Source of the DNA: Ornithodoros turicata
Lineage: Eukaryota > Arthropoda > Arachnida > Ixodida > Argasidae
Direction: 5' to 3'
NCBI RefSeq assembly: GCF_037126465.1
Contig: NC_088206.1
Coordinates: 68,327,687 to 68,391,686, forward strand
DNA length: 64,000 bases
In this document: positions 1-13,545 of the stretch, piece after piece
Layout of the letters: every line of letters starts with the position of its first letter
Numbering within the stretch: position 1 is the stretch's first letter
The notes under the pieces: model-generated
Database searches by the model: none
Told to the model about the DNA's origin: nothing
Seen by the model: the letters and a program-made list of their open reading frames with translations, nothing else
Translations under genes and position numbers: made by a program

Positions 1-1021
1 GGACACCTGTATACTGGTTCCTGTATTCACCGTTCTAAATATATTTTCATGTGTGACGGCTTCCATAATGACGTTGCCGTCTAAAAATAAATACGTAACG
101 GAAGACATGGTTTCAACACCTAATACGTGTATTGGATATAGTCGAACACAATCTTATTTATTCTTCAATAAAATGACGAATGAATGTCGATAGACAAATA
201 GCTGAGTTAGAGCTCACATTTTGCCCACCGGGCGAGGTTGGGCATCGATCAACGTAAATGTCGTTTAAAGTCGCCGAAATATATGCATTGAAAAGCTTTC
301 ATGTATATAGTCGAAGATATATCGGTGGAACACGACATCTTTGTATACGATGTTGGTGTTATCAGGCAATTTTCGTCTCCTGTTCAGATACGAAGCGCTG
401 ATGTTATACGCTGCAAACAAGTAATATACATTAATACAAGGGGAGTAAAAGTTGTGATGTCATTCGTGCCGCACGGGCAGTTTTAATGGCATTTGCTTTA
501 ATGCCATTTTCTGCTTATTGAGCTGACCACAACTGATTCGCCAATGAAATATGTCCTCTCCCATTGTTATAGCGCATGTAACAATTTCATAACACCACAT
601 TCTATACTGTATACAACACAATGTGATTTGTTAAATTTGAGCATTTTCAAACATCTTTTGGCGAAAGAAGTTCCAAGCTATTTGCAATTTTCACCGCTAT
701 TTGAAATTATATATAAATATATAATATAAAAATATAAAATATTCAAGTATAATAGAAGTGTTCCACACAAAGACCCACTTGATATTATTATGTATCAGAA
801 TATTATACGTGTATTCTCAACAAGTACAGGTTTAATTTTTTTAAAGTAGCGTAACTTATATAATATTTTACTTAGTGAGTGGGCCGCATCGGCATCATGG
901 GGGTTAATGTCATTACAAACTGACGTGTGGCACGTGCCACTTGGGACACGAATGACATTAGACGATAATGTCATTTGTTCTGCCCGTGTTGCACATGTAT
1001 AAATATCGAGGTCAGGGGACT

Positions 1022-1140
1022 ACATTGATTGATTGATTGATTGATTTTATTTTTTACGCATACATAGGGTGGAGGAGACTGAGGGAAACACTCCCTGTTA
1101 AAGCCTCCTCCCTAATGCGCATATAAGGGTTACAACAATT
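1022..1140 (-). repeat. Possible non-LTR retrotransposon 3' tail
   Basis: A run of ATTG/TTGA units (from 1026) leads into TTTTATTTTTTACGC and a block with AGCCTCCTCC. Such short tandem tails at one end, here the left end on the + strand, are typical of RTE/CR1-like LINE 3' ends in arthropods. Family and full extent are unknown. Confidence 0.4.
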
Positions 1141-1253
1141 ATGAGCATTGATATTTATAACGAAGTCTATACAAAGTACCGCCAACACTGCCGCCAAGCA
1201 CAATACACTCGAAAAGTAAATTTTCATTCACTTTACAGTAACTGTACACTAAC

Positions 1254-1345
1254 ATTAGGGTGTAATCCCATAGGGGACTAGAAGCTGCAGTTACTCCCCA
1301 ATTAGAAGGGACTAAATGTAATCCCTTTGTAGAGCGTATATGCTA
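1254..1345. repeat. A-family MITE remnant
   Basis: Phrases such as GGGGACTAGAAGCTGCAGTT and GTTACTCCCC match the interior of the MITE at 1558-2091 and 16329-16859, but the ends are missing. A degraded fragment. Confidence 0.45.
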
Positions 1346-1439
1346 AAATGCGTCTGTGCTTCAATTGTAATATGAATTTGCGACACCTCCTATATACTGA
1401 CTCCACTTAGTGTTCTGACTAATAAGTTTGCCTATGTAT

Positions 1440-2470
1440 CACTCTAAGAAAAAAATGAGTGAAACTGGGAGTAATTGCAGCTTCATACTCTTCTGCAATC
1501 ACGCTCCATTTTAGCTCGACATTACCCCGACATTTACTCCCCAGCACTGCAGATATACACTCTAAGAAAAAAAGGAGTCAAACGGGGAGTAATTGCAGCT
1601 TCTACTCCCCTAGTCTGCAATTACTCCCCATTTTAGTCCCCTAACCCGACATTTAGTCCCGCCGTTTACTCCCCAGGACTGCAAATTGTCACTAAACTTC
1701 GCGAATGGTCTCCTGAATGCAAAAGTCTACGTAAATATGTGCCCTTGCTCAATTTGAACGACATAAGGCTGTATAACTCACACAACGGAGCAACTTTCCA
1801 GCCACACAGAGTAAGAAACAGTTAGCGCATCTTTCTTCGCAAATTGTGCCCTATAGTATGGCGCGAGATTTTATATCACTCGATATATCACGGTTGACGG
1901 TTTGCTTCAAAGTATCTTCATGCATGCGCACCAATTATGTACCTGGGATTCTTACAACAGCGCGTGAAATGCGGTCTTCACTCTGTGACATTCATTTACT
2001 CCCGTGCATTTACTCCCTAAAGGGACTATTTTTTGTGGCAATGCAATTACTCCCCAAAAGGAGTAAAAGTACTCCTTTTTTTCTTAGAGTGATAGTCACT
2101 GAACTTTGCAAAAGGTCTCCCGAATGCAACAGTCTACGTAAATACGTGTTCTTTGTGAATTTGACGGAATATAAGGCTATCTAACTTAGCAATTTTCCAC
2201 CCACATCGAGGAAGAAGTAGTTAACGGTTCTTTCTTCGCAAATTGTGCTCTATGTATATGCATGACGCAAGGTTTCATACCACTCGACATATATTACGGT
2301 TGACGGTTTAATTCAAAGTATTTTAACTCATGCACATGAATCATGTACCCGGCGGGACTGTTTGAACATAACGCAGTCCCCCACTCTGTGACATTCATTT
2401 ACTCCATAAATAGACTAATATTAGTGGCAATGCATTTACTCCCCAAAATGATTAAAATTACACCTTTTTT
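1440..2470. mobile_element. A-family MITE (outer copy), split by another copy
   Basis: The left part (1440-1557) starts CACTCTAAGAAAAAAATGAG and breaks off after CAGCACTGCAGATA. The matching right part resumes at about 2092 with TCACTGAACTTTGC and runs to about 2470, where its expected CTTAGAGTG end is replaced by the foldback element. Comparison with the intact copy at 16329 shows the break falls in the middle of the same element. Confidence 0.75.
1558..2091. mobile_element. A-family MITE, full copy nested in another copy
   Basis: A 534-base element with terminal inverted repeats CACTCTAAGAAAAAAAGGAG and its complement ending CTTAGAGTG. The flanks show a 3-base ATA on both sides (1555-1557, 2092-2094), a likely target duplication. 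No transposase ORF, so non-autonomous. It is very similar to 16329-16859, which implies fairly recent spread. Confidence 0.85.
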
Positions 2471-2471
2471 A

Positions 2472-2837
2472 CACTCTAAAAACAGAGGGGGGGGGGGGGT
2501 GTCGAGGTAGCTTGCCGTTGTTGGCCGCACTCAAGTGGGCATCGTCACGACTATAGCCAAAAAAAAAAAGGAAAAGAAAGGAAAAGAAAAACAGAACTTC
2601 ATCGCATAGCACGCCGTGCGCCAACCGTTGCCATGAATGATTGTGTTATCGCTTCCGATTCGAAGAGAGAGAGAGGAGGCGTACGCCTTTTTGTATCAAT
2701 TATCATATATCCAAATTGACACAAAAAGGCGTACGCCCCTCTCTCTCTTCGAAGCGGAAGCGATATAACCCTATATCATTCGTGGCAACCGTTGGCGCAC
2801 AGCATGCTACGCGGTGAAGCCCTTTGTTTTTAGAGTG
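2472..2837. mobile_element. Foldback MITE (FB family) interrupted by a SINE fragment
   Basis: Ends CACTCTAAAAACAG and TTTTTAGAGTG. The interior is a long inverted repeat centred near 2706, with arms carrying AGGCGTACGCC and CTCTCTCTTCGAA. The left arm is split between about 2486 and 2585 by a poly-G SINE piece; AAAAACAG occurs on both sides, consistent with a target duplication. Without the insert it is about 256 bases, the size of the other FB copies. Confidence 0.8.
2486..2587 (-). mobile_element. Ruka-like SINE fragment (3' part)
   Basis: It contains CTTGCCGTTGTTGGCCGCAC and GTGGGCATCGTCACGAC, matching the SINE at 11190-11440 on the same strand. A poly-G run lies at one end and an A-rich stretch at the other. 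It was inserted into the foldback element after that element arrived. Confidence 0.7.
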
Positions 2838-5046
2838 TAGCGTACCTTACTATTTTACGTAACGTATGATGTTTTTCGATTCTCATAAACAGAAAGACAA
2901 ACCTTTCTTTACGTCCCTTATATGATCGCGGAGGCCCCGATGAACTGATCAAAACCTCCCTATGGAAGCAATCAATTAACCTTCCAATGGGCGCGGGGCC
3001 ACCCTCGAACAAAGCTTACGAGATTGGACGATTTATCGCGCGCAACACGCGTATATAGAGAGAGGTGCGGCAACACAATTCGTTCCACACCCACGCGGTA
3101 TATACATCTTCATGCCCATCCCATAACAACGCACCTTCCAAAAGTGACGAGGAAACCGCATCGTCAACGCCATCAACCTATATTTCTAAATTCATATACT
3201 CATTGTATATATATGGAACGATAGAGGAGTGGCAGTCAATTAGGAAACATATACCGCTCTCGACACATATGGGTGGGGCAGCGATTTGGAAAAGATGCGG
3301 CTACCGGCACGGAAACCACGTGTCAGTCTCTTTCGAGTGGATGGTATATGGATGGTGGGATAGAAAGACTAGCTATAGCGTCACGATGGTATTGGTGGTA
3401 GGTGATGATGGTATTGGTGACGAGAACGATAATATACGCGTTTGTCACACGCTATTGGATTGACGTGGCTTGAGAATGGACTTCTTAGTCGTCTCTCCAA
3501 GTAGACCGTCTCCAATACAACATTTTCTGACAGGACATATATACTTGTTGTAATACACGCACGCATGACTCGGGGCGCTCTAGGTTTCCTGCCTGATGAC
3601 AATACACCACTTGAACTGATTTCTAGTTTGATGCCTATCGCATCTTGTGCAGTGCAACACTGCGTCACAACATTGTAACATTGTGATAGCTTTGTTGAAA
3701 CACTGTCAAATAAGTATTCTACAGACTCTCACGACTGTGGCGAACACAAATATCCTATTGGCATCACGCAGTATTTGGGCATCGTGGTTGCGTATTGATC
3801 TCCTTGTATAGCCTGTCCGTTGTGGCGCCATACTTCCAGTTTCGTGTCAGTATGTGATGAATTGAGCCACTTCATTGTTAATACCGAAACGTGATTTATA
3901 CCATCTTACCTTATACACCGGGGGTCGCGGGAACTTTTGCAATCCCAAGGTCCACATTTCATCCCCCTCGTCAAAATTTTTTTTTTTTTTTTTCAGGGGC
4001 CGCAGAACATATTTGAAACCATTTCAGAGGAAGTCTAAAGTAACCTGCCGCGGTCGAACTAAGCGGTCGAACAAGCTGAAAATCACTTTTGCTGTTACTT
4101 TTTAAGCGTAATCTACTGAAAGCTCGCATTTTCCATGGCTTGTTACATTCACAAAGTTATGGTAAGAGAGTGTACAACAAACACCTTTTGTTAACTGTAT
4201 AGTAACAGCGGGAAAGGCAACAACACAGCGCGCCGTTCTGCCTGAGGAATTCGCTTGCTGTGCCGCGCCCTCTGCTCAAGCCAGCCCAGTCTTGGATAAC
4301 CTCTCCTGAAGCCCATAACCAACAACAACTCCTAACCACCGGACTTTTTGTCACGCGTTTGGTCTGTGCGCTGGGCCGCAAGTAAGCGGCCCGCCGGTTT
4401 CCGACCCCTAGCTGCCTTATACACCAAGCCAACCAACAAAATCATCGCCAACATTTGCCAGTACACGATGTACAAGAGTGCTCAGCTGCCTTTGAATATT
4501 TGCTCGATGGCAGAAGGGGAGATGTTCTGACGCTGCCTAATATCGTATTTTGATCCCGAGCGAGCGGACGCTGTGCCTCTAGCCATACACGTATAGTGTC
4601 GAATTTTCTCGAATGTATACCACGGTAGACGACATTGCAATATTATCGAATTAGTTATCGATAATAACGGGTGTTGTGGAAGTGATTTTGAGATTGGCGG
4701 AACAATTGTGTCGGTGTCTCTTATCTTCTGATGATCTTGGTGAGGGTGGTGCTGGCGCTGCTTAGAACAAAGCAAGGAAAGGCGTCCATGAATTTGTATT
4801 ATATGCCTTCGCTACATAGTTTGCTACCTCAGGTATAGGCTTATTACTATTATTCTCTTATCGGCAAATCTCCTCCGAAGGTAGATATTTGTTCTTATAT
4901 AGAAATCCTTTCAGGATTGCCATGCGCGATAACGGCGAGCACATATATAAGAGACGTAATCTTGATAAGAGACGCAGTCAATGGATTATATGCTGTCGCA
5001 TTGCCAAACCATAGATACAGGCGATGTGGCATATGAGAGCTGCGCC

Positions 5047-5195
5047 AAGTGACGCTACACCACAATCGCATCAAAACGGAACGGGAGACGCACGCCTTTG
5101 TGTGACAACTTATGAAATTAGGTTAATTGTCACAAAAAAGCGTCCGCCCCGAACTTTCCACAGGAGTGATAGCGCGATCACTCTCTGCAATGGTT
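5047..5195. repeat. FB-family foldback remnant
   Basis: A diverged inverted repeat with GACGCACGCCTTTGTGTGAC on one arm and TGTCACAAAAAAGCGTCCGC on the other, resembling the core of the foldback MITEs at 13546 and 49041. Outer ends not clear. Confidence 0.5.
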
Positions 5196-5374
5196 GGACT
5201 TTTGAAAACCAATACTTCAAAAGTTAGCGAATTAGCCGTGTCCAATTAATTATTTAATTAATCGCAGTTAAAAAATGCTGGCAACTGTAATATACAATAA
5301 ACGACTGTCAACGAAATTTAGTTCGTTTCTTTCGGATATAGCGAATACGAAGAATATGAGTTGGGACACTTCGT

Positions 5375-5575
5375 ATGTACAGGGTGTCTCACGTAACGTG
5401 TCAAAAAATTATATTTAAAAATATACACGCCGGAAAATTATGGGGTCAACGGTATTCGCCTTTAGAGAGTTTTTGCCATCATGTGAGAACACTTCTACGA
5501 ATTTTTCCCCATGGGAAATTTAATTTTCCGAATTATAGTCCGGAAATATCCTGGTCAACCTAACATTTTTTCGAC
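5375..5575. repeat. Probable transposon-end repeat with ACAGGGTGTCTCACGTAAC
   Basis: The phrase ACAGGGTGTCTCACGTAACG is typical of the end of widespread arthropod repeats. The following 180 bases are AT-rich with no coding capacity. Boundaries are uncertain; only one copy was seen here. Confidence 0.4.
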
Positions 5576-6088
5576 AGATTCGGGAAGAACGGGTAGAATT
5601 TAGCCCACCACGGGAAATTACATTTCGTGGTACATTTGATGGGGCGAAAAAGCGGCAATGGAGGTGGCATGTATATATCGGCAGCACAGCTGCAGTGAGA
5701 AGCCATAAAGCACCGTCAGCCCGTGATAAACGTTTCTCAGACACACAGGTGCTGTGACCTGCTGTTGTGTGCAGTTAAGACAGCTTATACGGCCGCGACC
5801 GTTTCCGCATACGATAAATCCCGCGTAATCGCGAATAATTTATTCTAACGCCGCGTGTACGTACGCCCGGTACCACATGAAGGAGCGCCGTCATTTCGGA
5901 TCACCCAGTTTCTATAAATGCCACGCCGAGAGTAAATTGTAGCGTATTCGTTAATGAGTCAGAATATTAATTACTTACCGTATCCTTTTAAGACGACGTG
6001 TCATTTCGTCAGATTCCTTAGTGTGTTACGTAGAGCTACTTTTTGAAATAAATCGCAAATTTCGCGGGGATGCGCTGCTGTGTCGCAG

Positions 6089-6556
6089 CTAACTTCTGGT
6101 CTTCCTGATAACGTGTCTTAGTGTTATGTGTACATTTGTAGTTAATGTGAACTTTCGTTTACAGCTAATCAACTGATTTCTGCGAATTCCGGGTAATGCG
6201 ATATTGAAAAGAACCCCCCGTCCCCCCCACCAACCCAAGTTGGAGTGATGCACAGTATTCAGAATCAAATCGTCATCGATAGTAGCAGGCAGAGGTTCAC
6301 AGATTCGTTCCTGAAGCACCCATCTGCGCTCTCGCTTATAGGACCCGGATCTAAGAGAGGATAATACGTAAGCAGTTAATTCGCACATTTGGTTAATTAG
6401 CCCTCGTTGTTGATATATCTCAGAGCGGTGTAGGACGTCGTAGAATGTTGCATTGTTGTGCTTCAGCTCAAGATAGATGTATATGTCGTTTTCCCTGTCC
6501 ATATCTTCCACTTTGCGTGATCTCTGCTGAATTCTTTCCCAAACGTGCAGCGTCAA
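6089..6556 (-). other. Unassigned open reading frame, 155 codons
   Basis: An open frame on the minus strand from ATG at 6556. It includes ENDIYIYLELKHNNATFYDV and WVLQERICEPLP. I recognise no family. Composition is less biased than other random frames here, but there is no splice or promoter evidence. It may be chance or a decayed transposon piece. Confidence 0.15.
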
Positions 6557-9394
6557 AAGCTATGTCGAGGAAGAGGTACGTCATCTAACACTTTCCCATA
6601 CGTATACCGTCGCAGAACAAAAAAGCCCTTTCTTGCAACACCGAGCACATACCATTCGCTTGTATTCAACATTCAATATGCTCTGCTTGACTGACTCCGC
6701 GGCGGAGCCAGTCCCACACAACGTTCGCATAGCGAGCCGTCTATAAAGCCAGTACAAGAAAGGAACGTCTCAAGCATCGTAGCATCAAAATACCTACACA
6801 CAAGGAACTAACACTGATCCAACTGGCAACAACCACCCGAGTGGCCGAGCCAGAAACACTTCTCACGCTGTCACAAAACGCACAGTGATATCGGTGGCAG
6901 ACGACAACGGTGCGGCCATTTCAAAAAGGGAAATGCTAGCAGACGACGGCGATCGCAGCGCCACGGGGTAGTCGAAAGCGGAACCGTTCCTCATTGCCGG
7001 TTGTTTTTGTTTTGCGGGGCTTCACATTTGCATTAGTTTCTGCGTTTTATTTCTTCGTTTCGAGAACGTAACTTTTATTTTTGTCTATCCTGTTATTTGA
7101 TCCTGTTAAGCGTTCGTCTGCTAAAAATTGGTGGGGGGTCGGGACGAGCCTCCCTGCAGAGCTCTATGCGCCTTCGGATGACATGCGACTGACAGTTTCT
7201 TTGTTGTGATATGCCTTCACTTAGTCTTACTTTGTGAGTAGGAGCGGTGTACATATCGAGTGAACCGGACATTTTGTCGTTTACCGATGCGTCTGCGGCG
7301 TAGCTGTCCGCTGGGCGGCAGCCGCCATGTTGGGACGGGCCGGTATGCCGTATACCTGCAATGACAGCTGAGTAGGTCGGACAGTTGTAGGTAGCATGCA
7401 CAGAGGCAGATGAAACATGGCAAGAAAGACAGACGAGTGGGTAGGGTCAGTGTGGGCATTGCGTTGCATGATCTTATAGATCGAGCAGGCATTTTGTGAT
7501 GCGTTTAAGCAGATTTATGACGTAACGCACTCGGCGGTTGAAACGGGACGTGGTTTGTCATACAGAGATTGCCACCAGGGGGCCGCATGGTGGACGAAGT
7601 TCGGGGCAGTAAGAAATAGATAACTCGAAGCGTTTATATGGCCATTTCAGATTAGGGTGCCTGGCTTCCTCTGTGTATATGTGGGGTCACCCTTTGTAGA
7701 AGCGTATGCCCCAAAGCCGCCATGTTGACTCCCACGCTTACCATGCATACATGCTGTGTACCCAAATTCACCCACTTTTTAAAACCTCCTTTGCTATGTA
7801 TTTACTCAACTCCAAAGTGTAGTGTGTCGCTAAGAGTATAGCTATATACTTTTAATTGCGAGATACGCGTGGGCGTCAAAATGGCGGAAATTCGTAGCAG
7901 ACGACGCGGGTAGTCTTAACCCTATGAAGAGGGAGCTAGTATTGAGGCATCCTATACCAGATCGCACAGCGGCGCCCTCTATTTTACGTACGATTATATC
8001 CATCAGATGTTAGCACGTTAATTCGTTAATACGTTTCATCGTTAATCACCAGTGCAGCGATGTCAAATTGAAATTTATCGGAAAAGCGGCGACACGTATC
8101 CTCGAACGCAGACCTTTGTCCCACGCTGTGCTGCGTTGATAAATTGAAAACGCAGCGACGCGTGTACCGCAAATGGAGCTGTCACGGACGCAACGTGCCG
8201 TGTAAAAACACACCCTTCCATTATGCAACTACTGCTCATCTGCGGTGTCGGTCTCTTTGTTGGCTCAGCTCGCTTATCATTTGAAATACACACGCAAAGT
8301 GTTTAACGTAATTGTTTCTGGCGGTGCACAGTGGAAACGGTTGAGCTGAACAACTCTGCACGGACATTATTGCAATTTTCACGTGAGAGATATGGCAGCG
8401 AAGTGTGAAAACACCGCTGTCCACCTTTGATTTCGACACACGCTTGTACCTTTTGCGTATTTTGCTAGTATTATCGGTTATAGCGATCACGGACACAACG
8501 ATGTGTTTGTATCGCGATTGCGCTGTTGGTATCTGGAACGTTTTATTGTGTGCAACACAGGGTTAATTAGCTCTACGCCATTGAGATGCCGCCTTTGCGT
8601 ATTGCTGAGAATGCCACATTTGCTCTATTTCATATATAGAACCTGTCTTGTACTTATTAGCCTGAACTCCGGCTAAGGCTACAAAGCCGGATTCGAACCA
8701 TACGACAACGACCTCTAATATCCGTGTCGACATTTTCCACTGCGAAACATACCTGTGCACTATCCCTGCTAATGCCCATCGTTACTTGATCTTAATACGG
8801 ATAATTGTAACACGCACTGTAACGGCTGAAGCAGTATCACGTTATAGGAAAAGACCGTTCCCAATAACGTACCGATGGTGCCGTTTGTGGTTCTCAAGGA
8901 TATACTTAGCCCTGTCCAAGAGAGAAGCCGCATACTGGGGGTGAAATTTAGGCAATACAAGTTCTGTCACCATTCCACAAGCTTTCGGATAATTTCCGAT
9001 TAAAACTCTGACAGCACTCTTCCTTTTTGTGCCTTGCTGATGTTTGCGTGAGTAATGCAAAGAAGCAATGGAAACAACCAGTTTCTTACGAAACACTATG
9101 TGAGCATTTCCTGCGCCGTTCGCCATTTTGAGGACACTAGAACGCGACTGTTCTCTCTCACGCAAATGTCTTTATTCCGTTCCCCATACTTTCACCTATT
9201 CACCCCATAGCTACTTCGTCCTGACGAAGGCGGAGCTTCCGACGTAACGTACACGTCGCCCCTAACTTCTATAACTTTTAATAAACCCCTTTTTTTGTTT
9301 GTTACTCCTCCTATACTTTTGTTTTCTGTTTCCCATTTATCTCAACGCTCACTATAACTACGTCAGCCGTCCCACCCAACTTCAACTTTTCAAT

Positions 9395-9402
9395 ATAGAT
9401 AT

Positions 9403-9443
<41 letters not shown>
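9395..9443. repeat. (TA)n microsatellite
   Basis: About 48 bases of near-perfect AT alternation, beginning as ATAGATATAGATAT. Confidence 0.9.
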
Positions 9444-9444
<1 letters not shown>

Positions 9445-11189
9445 TCGACGGACACGACAGACCATATCCGTACCCACGCAACATATATACATATAAGCAG
9501 TACCGAACGAAAGCGAAACGGAGTTTGCCTACATTGTCTAGCCGTATATACGAACATTCCCGACCGTATAAATGACCTTTCTAACCGCACGTTGAAAAGA
9601 AGGCACCTTTTACTTGGGCAGAGAGAGTGAGAGAGCGCAGTTTGCCCTCCATAATGGTTCGCATCTGCCACCAGAGGTCGCCTTTATAAGTTCCGCGAAA
9701 CAATGGTTCTTGCTCCGTCTAATAGTCGTTATGATATATACGTTTTACGGGGAGCAGGAGGGGGGAGGAGGGGGGAGGTCGCCGAGGTCACATCCCCCCC
9801 CCCCGGACTCTGCAGAGTATATAGAGGTTGCTAGACGCACATATAGACAGAGAAAGTCGTATGCGGGGACACACTTGGCGGAAATGGTGGTGTGGAATGT
9901 TTGGAGCCTGCAAACACTGTGCCGGGGTATTGTGTACAAGATCCGAGTGTGGTCAGGAAATTGCGCGCATGGGCTGGAGATACAATGTGTTTCATTTTTG
10001 GCGTGTCAGTCACGGAGGTGTTTCCGTTCATTGGAGTTTCGCTCTCAAGGACGAATATTAGCTACGAAAAGTAAGGAACGAAGAAAGAAATAAGTCTCTG
10101 GATCGTGAAGAAAGCGACAAGAAGCCATGGAGTAGATTACGCAGCATTCGACGGCGAAACGACACACGACTGATGGTCGTTCTCGTCATGGAAATGGCAG
10201 TAACAAAAATTAATGTTGTATGGCGTGGCAGTTCAATTAACGTACTACTTACTATAAATGTATGCATCCCCTCAGCATAGGAACACCTGAAATTGAGCGT
10301 ACTTCGTAAAGTATAGTATGTAATACAATTTCGAGTTTGATTCATTATGATTCAAAGTCAGAAAAAACTGTAGGGAAGGGATGCACTATTTTAGTAATCG
10401 TTCTCATCAACAGTGTTAATTACAAAGCGGGACAGTTATATAGGGTCAGTAACCCGAGATGTGCTGTTAGATTCTTGTAGTAACCCGTAAGGCTTTAAAG
10501 GTAACCATATCCTCCCATCTATACATACTACACCTCCTGTGACGATATACGACAGTAACACGCAGCTTTTTATAGCTTCAAACGCACTGTACGCTCTTCT
10601 ATTCCATCTGAAATATACACTTGTTGCAGTTTGCAAACGAACCTTGCAGATGCATTCGAAGCGCAGCGTGCTTAGAAGAGACGCTTCGTGACCATCGCGC
10701 ATGCGCTGTCGTGCGTGCAATGCAAACAAACTTAATGAAGCCACTTGGCTTCGCTTGATTTCGTTTTCATGGTTTTATGCGTGTATCGAGCGCACATTAT
10801 AATGTACGCGATTCCATTGGATGTACGGGTCGGTTTCATTCAGTTGCCGGATCTCAATGGGGCAGACAACCTTGGGTGGCTTCACGTGACCTCGTCATGT
10901 GGACGGCGGCCTGTCTGCGTGGTATTGTGAGGCAATATAGATGGGAATTTTTTTATTATGTGATACCTTGAAAGTTTAGAGTAGTTAATGGCGAATTGTT
11001 GTGAAACCGAAACTCATTTATGTCGACGTTGCGCTGGGGGATGGTGCTTCTCTGACGTTTTCCTGGTACGAAAAAAAATACTATACTTCTGGGTACGAGG
11101 GGACAATCACACTACTTAGGACCTGTGCATCGTATTGGTTCATAGTAACGTGACGTCATAAGGTCACTCTTGATTTCTGCTAAACAAAG

Positions 11190-11440
11190 TATATAGTTGG
11201 TGGTGGTGGTGGTGGTGGTGGTGATGGTGAAAGGGCTTGCCGTTGTCGGCCTCACGTATGTGGGCAACGTCACGACTGACGCCCTGGGGGAATGTGCGTC
11301 CTGGGCCGACTTCTAGGGGAACTGTGCTGACATATGTCTGAAAGCGTCTGAGGAAAACCCAGGGAAAACCCCAGACAGCACAGCTGGCACCGGGATTCGA
11401 ACCCGGGTACCTCCCGGGTTCGAATCCCGGGAGGTAGTTG
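11190..11440 (-). mobile_element. tRNA-derived SINE (Ruka-like), with inverted second head
   Basis: Reading the minus strand from about 11407: GGTTCGAATCCCGG (a Pol III B box), then GTGCTGTCTGGGGTTTTCCC, GAAGTCGGCCCAGGACGCAC, and GTTGCCCACATACGTGAGGC, ending in a (CAC)n tail seen as (TGG)n at 11198-11229. The order matches tick SINEs. A second B box in opposite orientation follows within 5 bases at 11413, making a palindrome. Confidence 0.8.
11390..11430. repeat. Palindrome of two head-to-head tRNA B boxes
   Basis: Left arm 11390-11407 and right arm 11413-11430 are perfect 18-base reverse complements around a 5-base loop. Each arm holds TTCGAA in the B-box sequence. Transcripts from the SINE would form a strong hairpin. 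Confidence 0.85.
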
Positions 11441-13466
11441 TCATCGTCATGGGCCCATACCATAGCCAATTGCGAATCGGTATTTTCCACTTGTGTCATT
11501 GGTGATGATTAGTTTAGCTTACTTGCAGCATTGAAATAACGAGGTCCTTTCGCTGCCTTCGTTTTATGCTGTCAGTGACGACTTTGCAATATATTGGCCC
11601 GTTGACTGGATTGACACGACTTGGCTATTGAACGTAATATTCCAACGTTCGTACCACTGCTGAGGAAGGAAGGGAGAGGAAGTGTCTGCTATCTTCTCCC
11701 ATATGTCCTCCATAAAAGAAGAAGAAGAAAAAAAAAAGCAATAACAATGACCAGAAGGAAATGGCGCGCGCAGCAACACGAAGCAGAAGTCACGCGCGTC
11801 GTCTGCTTCTAATTTTAACGCTCGATCCCATTCACGACACCGACGATCACAAACGGAGACGATTCCTCGACTCACGACATCTCAAGCGGGCGACAACACA
11901 AAATCCTTTTCGTCCTTCTGCTTCTCACATCGTAACAGACGACCCCTCATTCGTGCCATTATTCACCGCCAGGTGGCGTTCCGGCAGAAAAATTCCTTCC
12001 TACACGCCACGCGCTGAGAGAAATATAATAACTGGGAACAATGCAGGCGCTTCGATATATGTACAACAATAAAACGTGTGACTAAAGGCGTCGGAACAAG
12101 GCGCGCATCAGTTATGATAGCAACCATGTGCATATACTCTCGTTCTCACCGAGTAGGAAGAAGGCGTTAAGAATATGTCATCCTTGTGCGAATGAAAGAA
12201 ATGCCGTTGTGCTCCGAATGCATGCGGGGGAAGCTGTTTTTTTCTCACGCGTCTGACTCATGCAACAATGGGGGTGCCCGTAATTGGACCTTTGTTTCGG
12301 AATGGAGACAATGTGTGATCATTGTCGCTCCGAACTGGCGCGACACCTAGCGGCCGGACAGGACCGGCTTCTCAGGCTGTGTGCGCCCAATAATATTTAG
12401 CAGGAATGCAGTAATGTGGGGAAAATGTAGAGCGTGTTAGAGGACGTGAGAGAGAGGGAGAGAGAGAAAGAACTTTTGAAGTGCGGTGAAATTGGGACTC
12501 TTGCCCAATTACGTTTTCCCGAAAGTCGTAAACCTTGTAAATATGAATAAAGAGGAAGTAAGTAGTACACATTTAAAAGGTACTTCGCCACTGCCTGTCT
12601 GTCACTTTAGAATGCTGTTCGTGTAAAACTTTGATTCGCCACAAGCCTTCTAATTTCTCGTGCTTAGTAGAGAAACGCTGTGTCTCCAAACAGAGTGGAC
12701 ACTGACTGCGGCGAGCGGGATACGAAACAACGTTGATACGAAAAAACGTATTAACAACAACAACAACAAAAAAACGTATTAACGCTTTAACGCACGTTAC
12801 CGTCTAACCTAAAAACGACATACCTGAACTTGTTACTAAGAACTTTCTCTGCCCATTTAATATTTCACTTAAAAAAGGCCGACCACTGAGCACAGATCCC
12901 TTTCATTGAAAACGAGAAAAATATCTATTCAATGTGTTCGCTGTAAAGGGAAACTGATCGTTTTACGCGTGTACACAGACCTGTCCACAGAGTCGTTCTT
13001 CCGTACAATCGTAAATCTTTTCGGGTCTATTTGTCGGAAGCACACCACCAGGTGGCAAAGGTGATGGGGCATCCAGCTGCGCACCTTTGCATAAGAGCAC
13101 AGTGTTGTGGGACCGCTTCTCTTATTTCCGTTAGTATATCTGACTCACGCCGCTTATTTTACGGCGCCGGAGGTGACAACTGCCTTTCGGGACCACATGC
13201 GGTATATGTACGTGTGGTTGCAATAACTCTTTCGCACATATACCGTTTAGGAGGCGTGTTTAATTCTAGCCAAAGGTATATACGAGAGACTATTTGTAAA
13301 TGTAGTTGTCAGGACTGTATACGCGTTGAAGCGTGCGATTAGCTCGTCGCTGTTACGCAGCTGCGTGACGTTCACTCGTAAAAAAAGAAAAAGAAAAACA
13401 AAGTGATCATGAGAGGTCTACAAATACGTGTCCTGATATGACCGCTGATAACCTGTGTGTCGGTAT

Positions 13467-13540
13467 ATGGTCCCTTAGACAGCAATTACTCTCCCCGTTT
13501 TAGTCCCTTTGACACTGAACTTTACTCCTCAGATCTGAAA
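13467..13540. repeat. A-family MITE fragment
   Basis: GCAATTACTCTCCCCGTTTT and TTTAGTCCC-type phrases match the interior of the A-family MITE. It abuts the FB element at 13546, as the outer copy near 2470 abuts another FB element. Confidence 0.55.
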
Positions 13541-13545
13541 AAATA

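Noticed and set aside
9892..10065. Possible dys start exon
   Set aside because: An ATG frame ending before gtaagg has the right phase to join 18509, but the peptide has no resemblance to known dys N-termini and the donor is mediocre.
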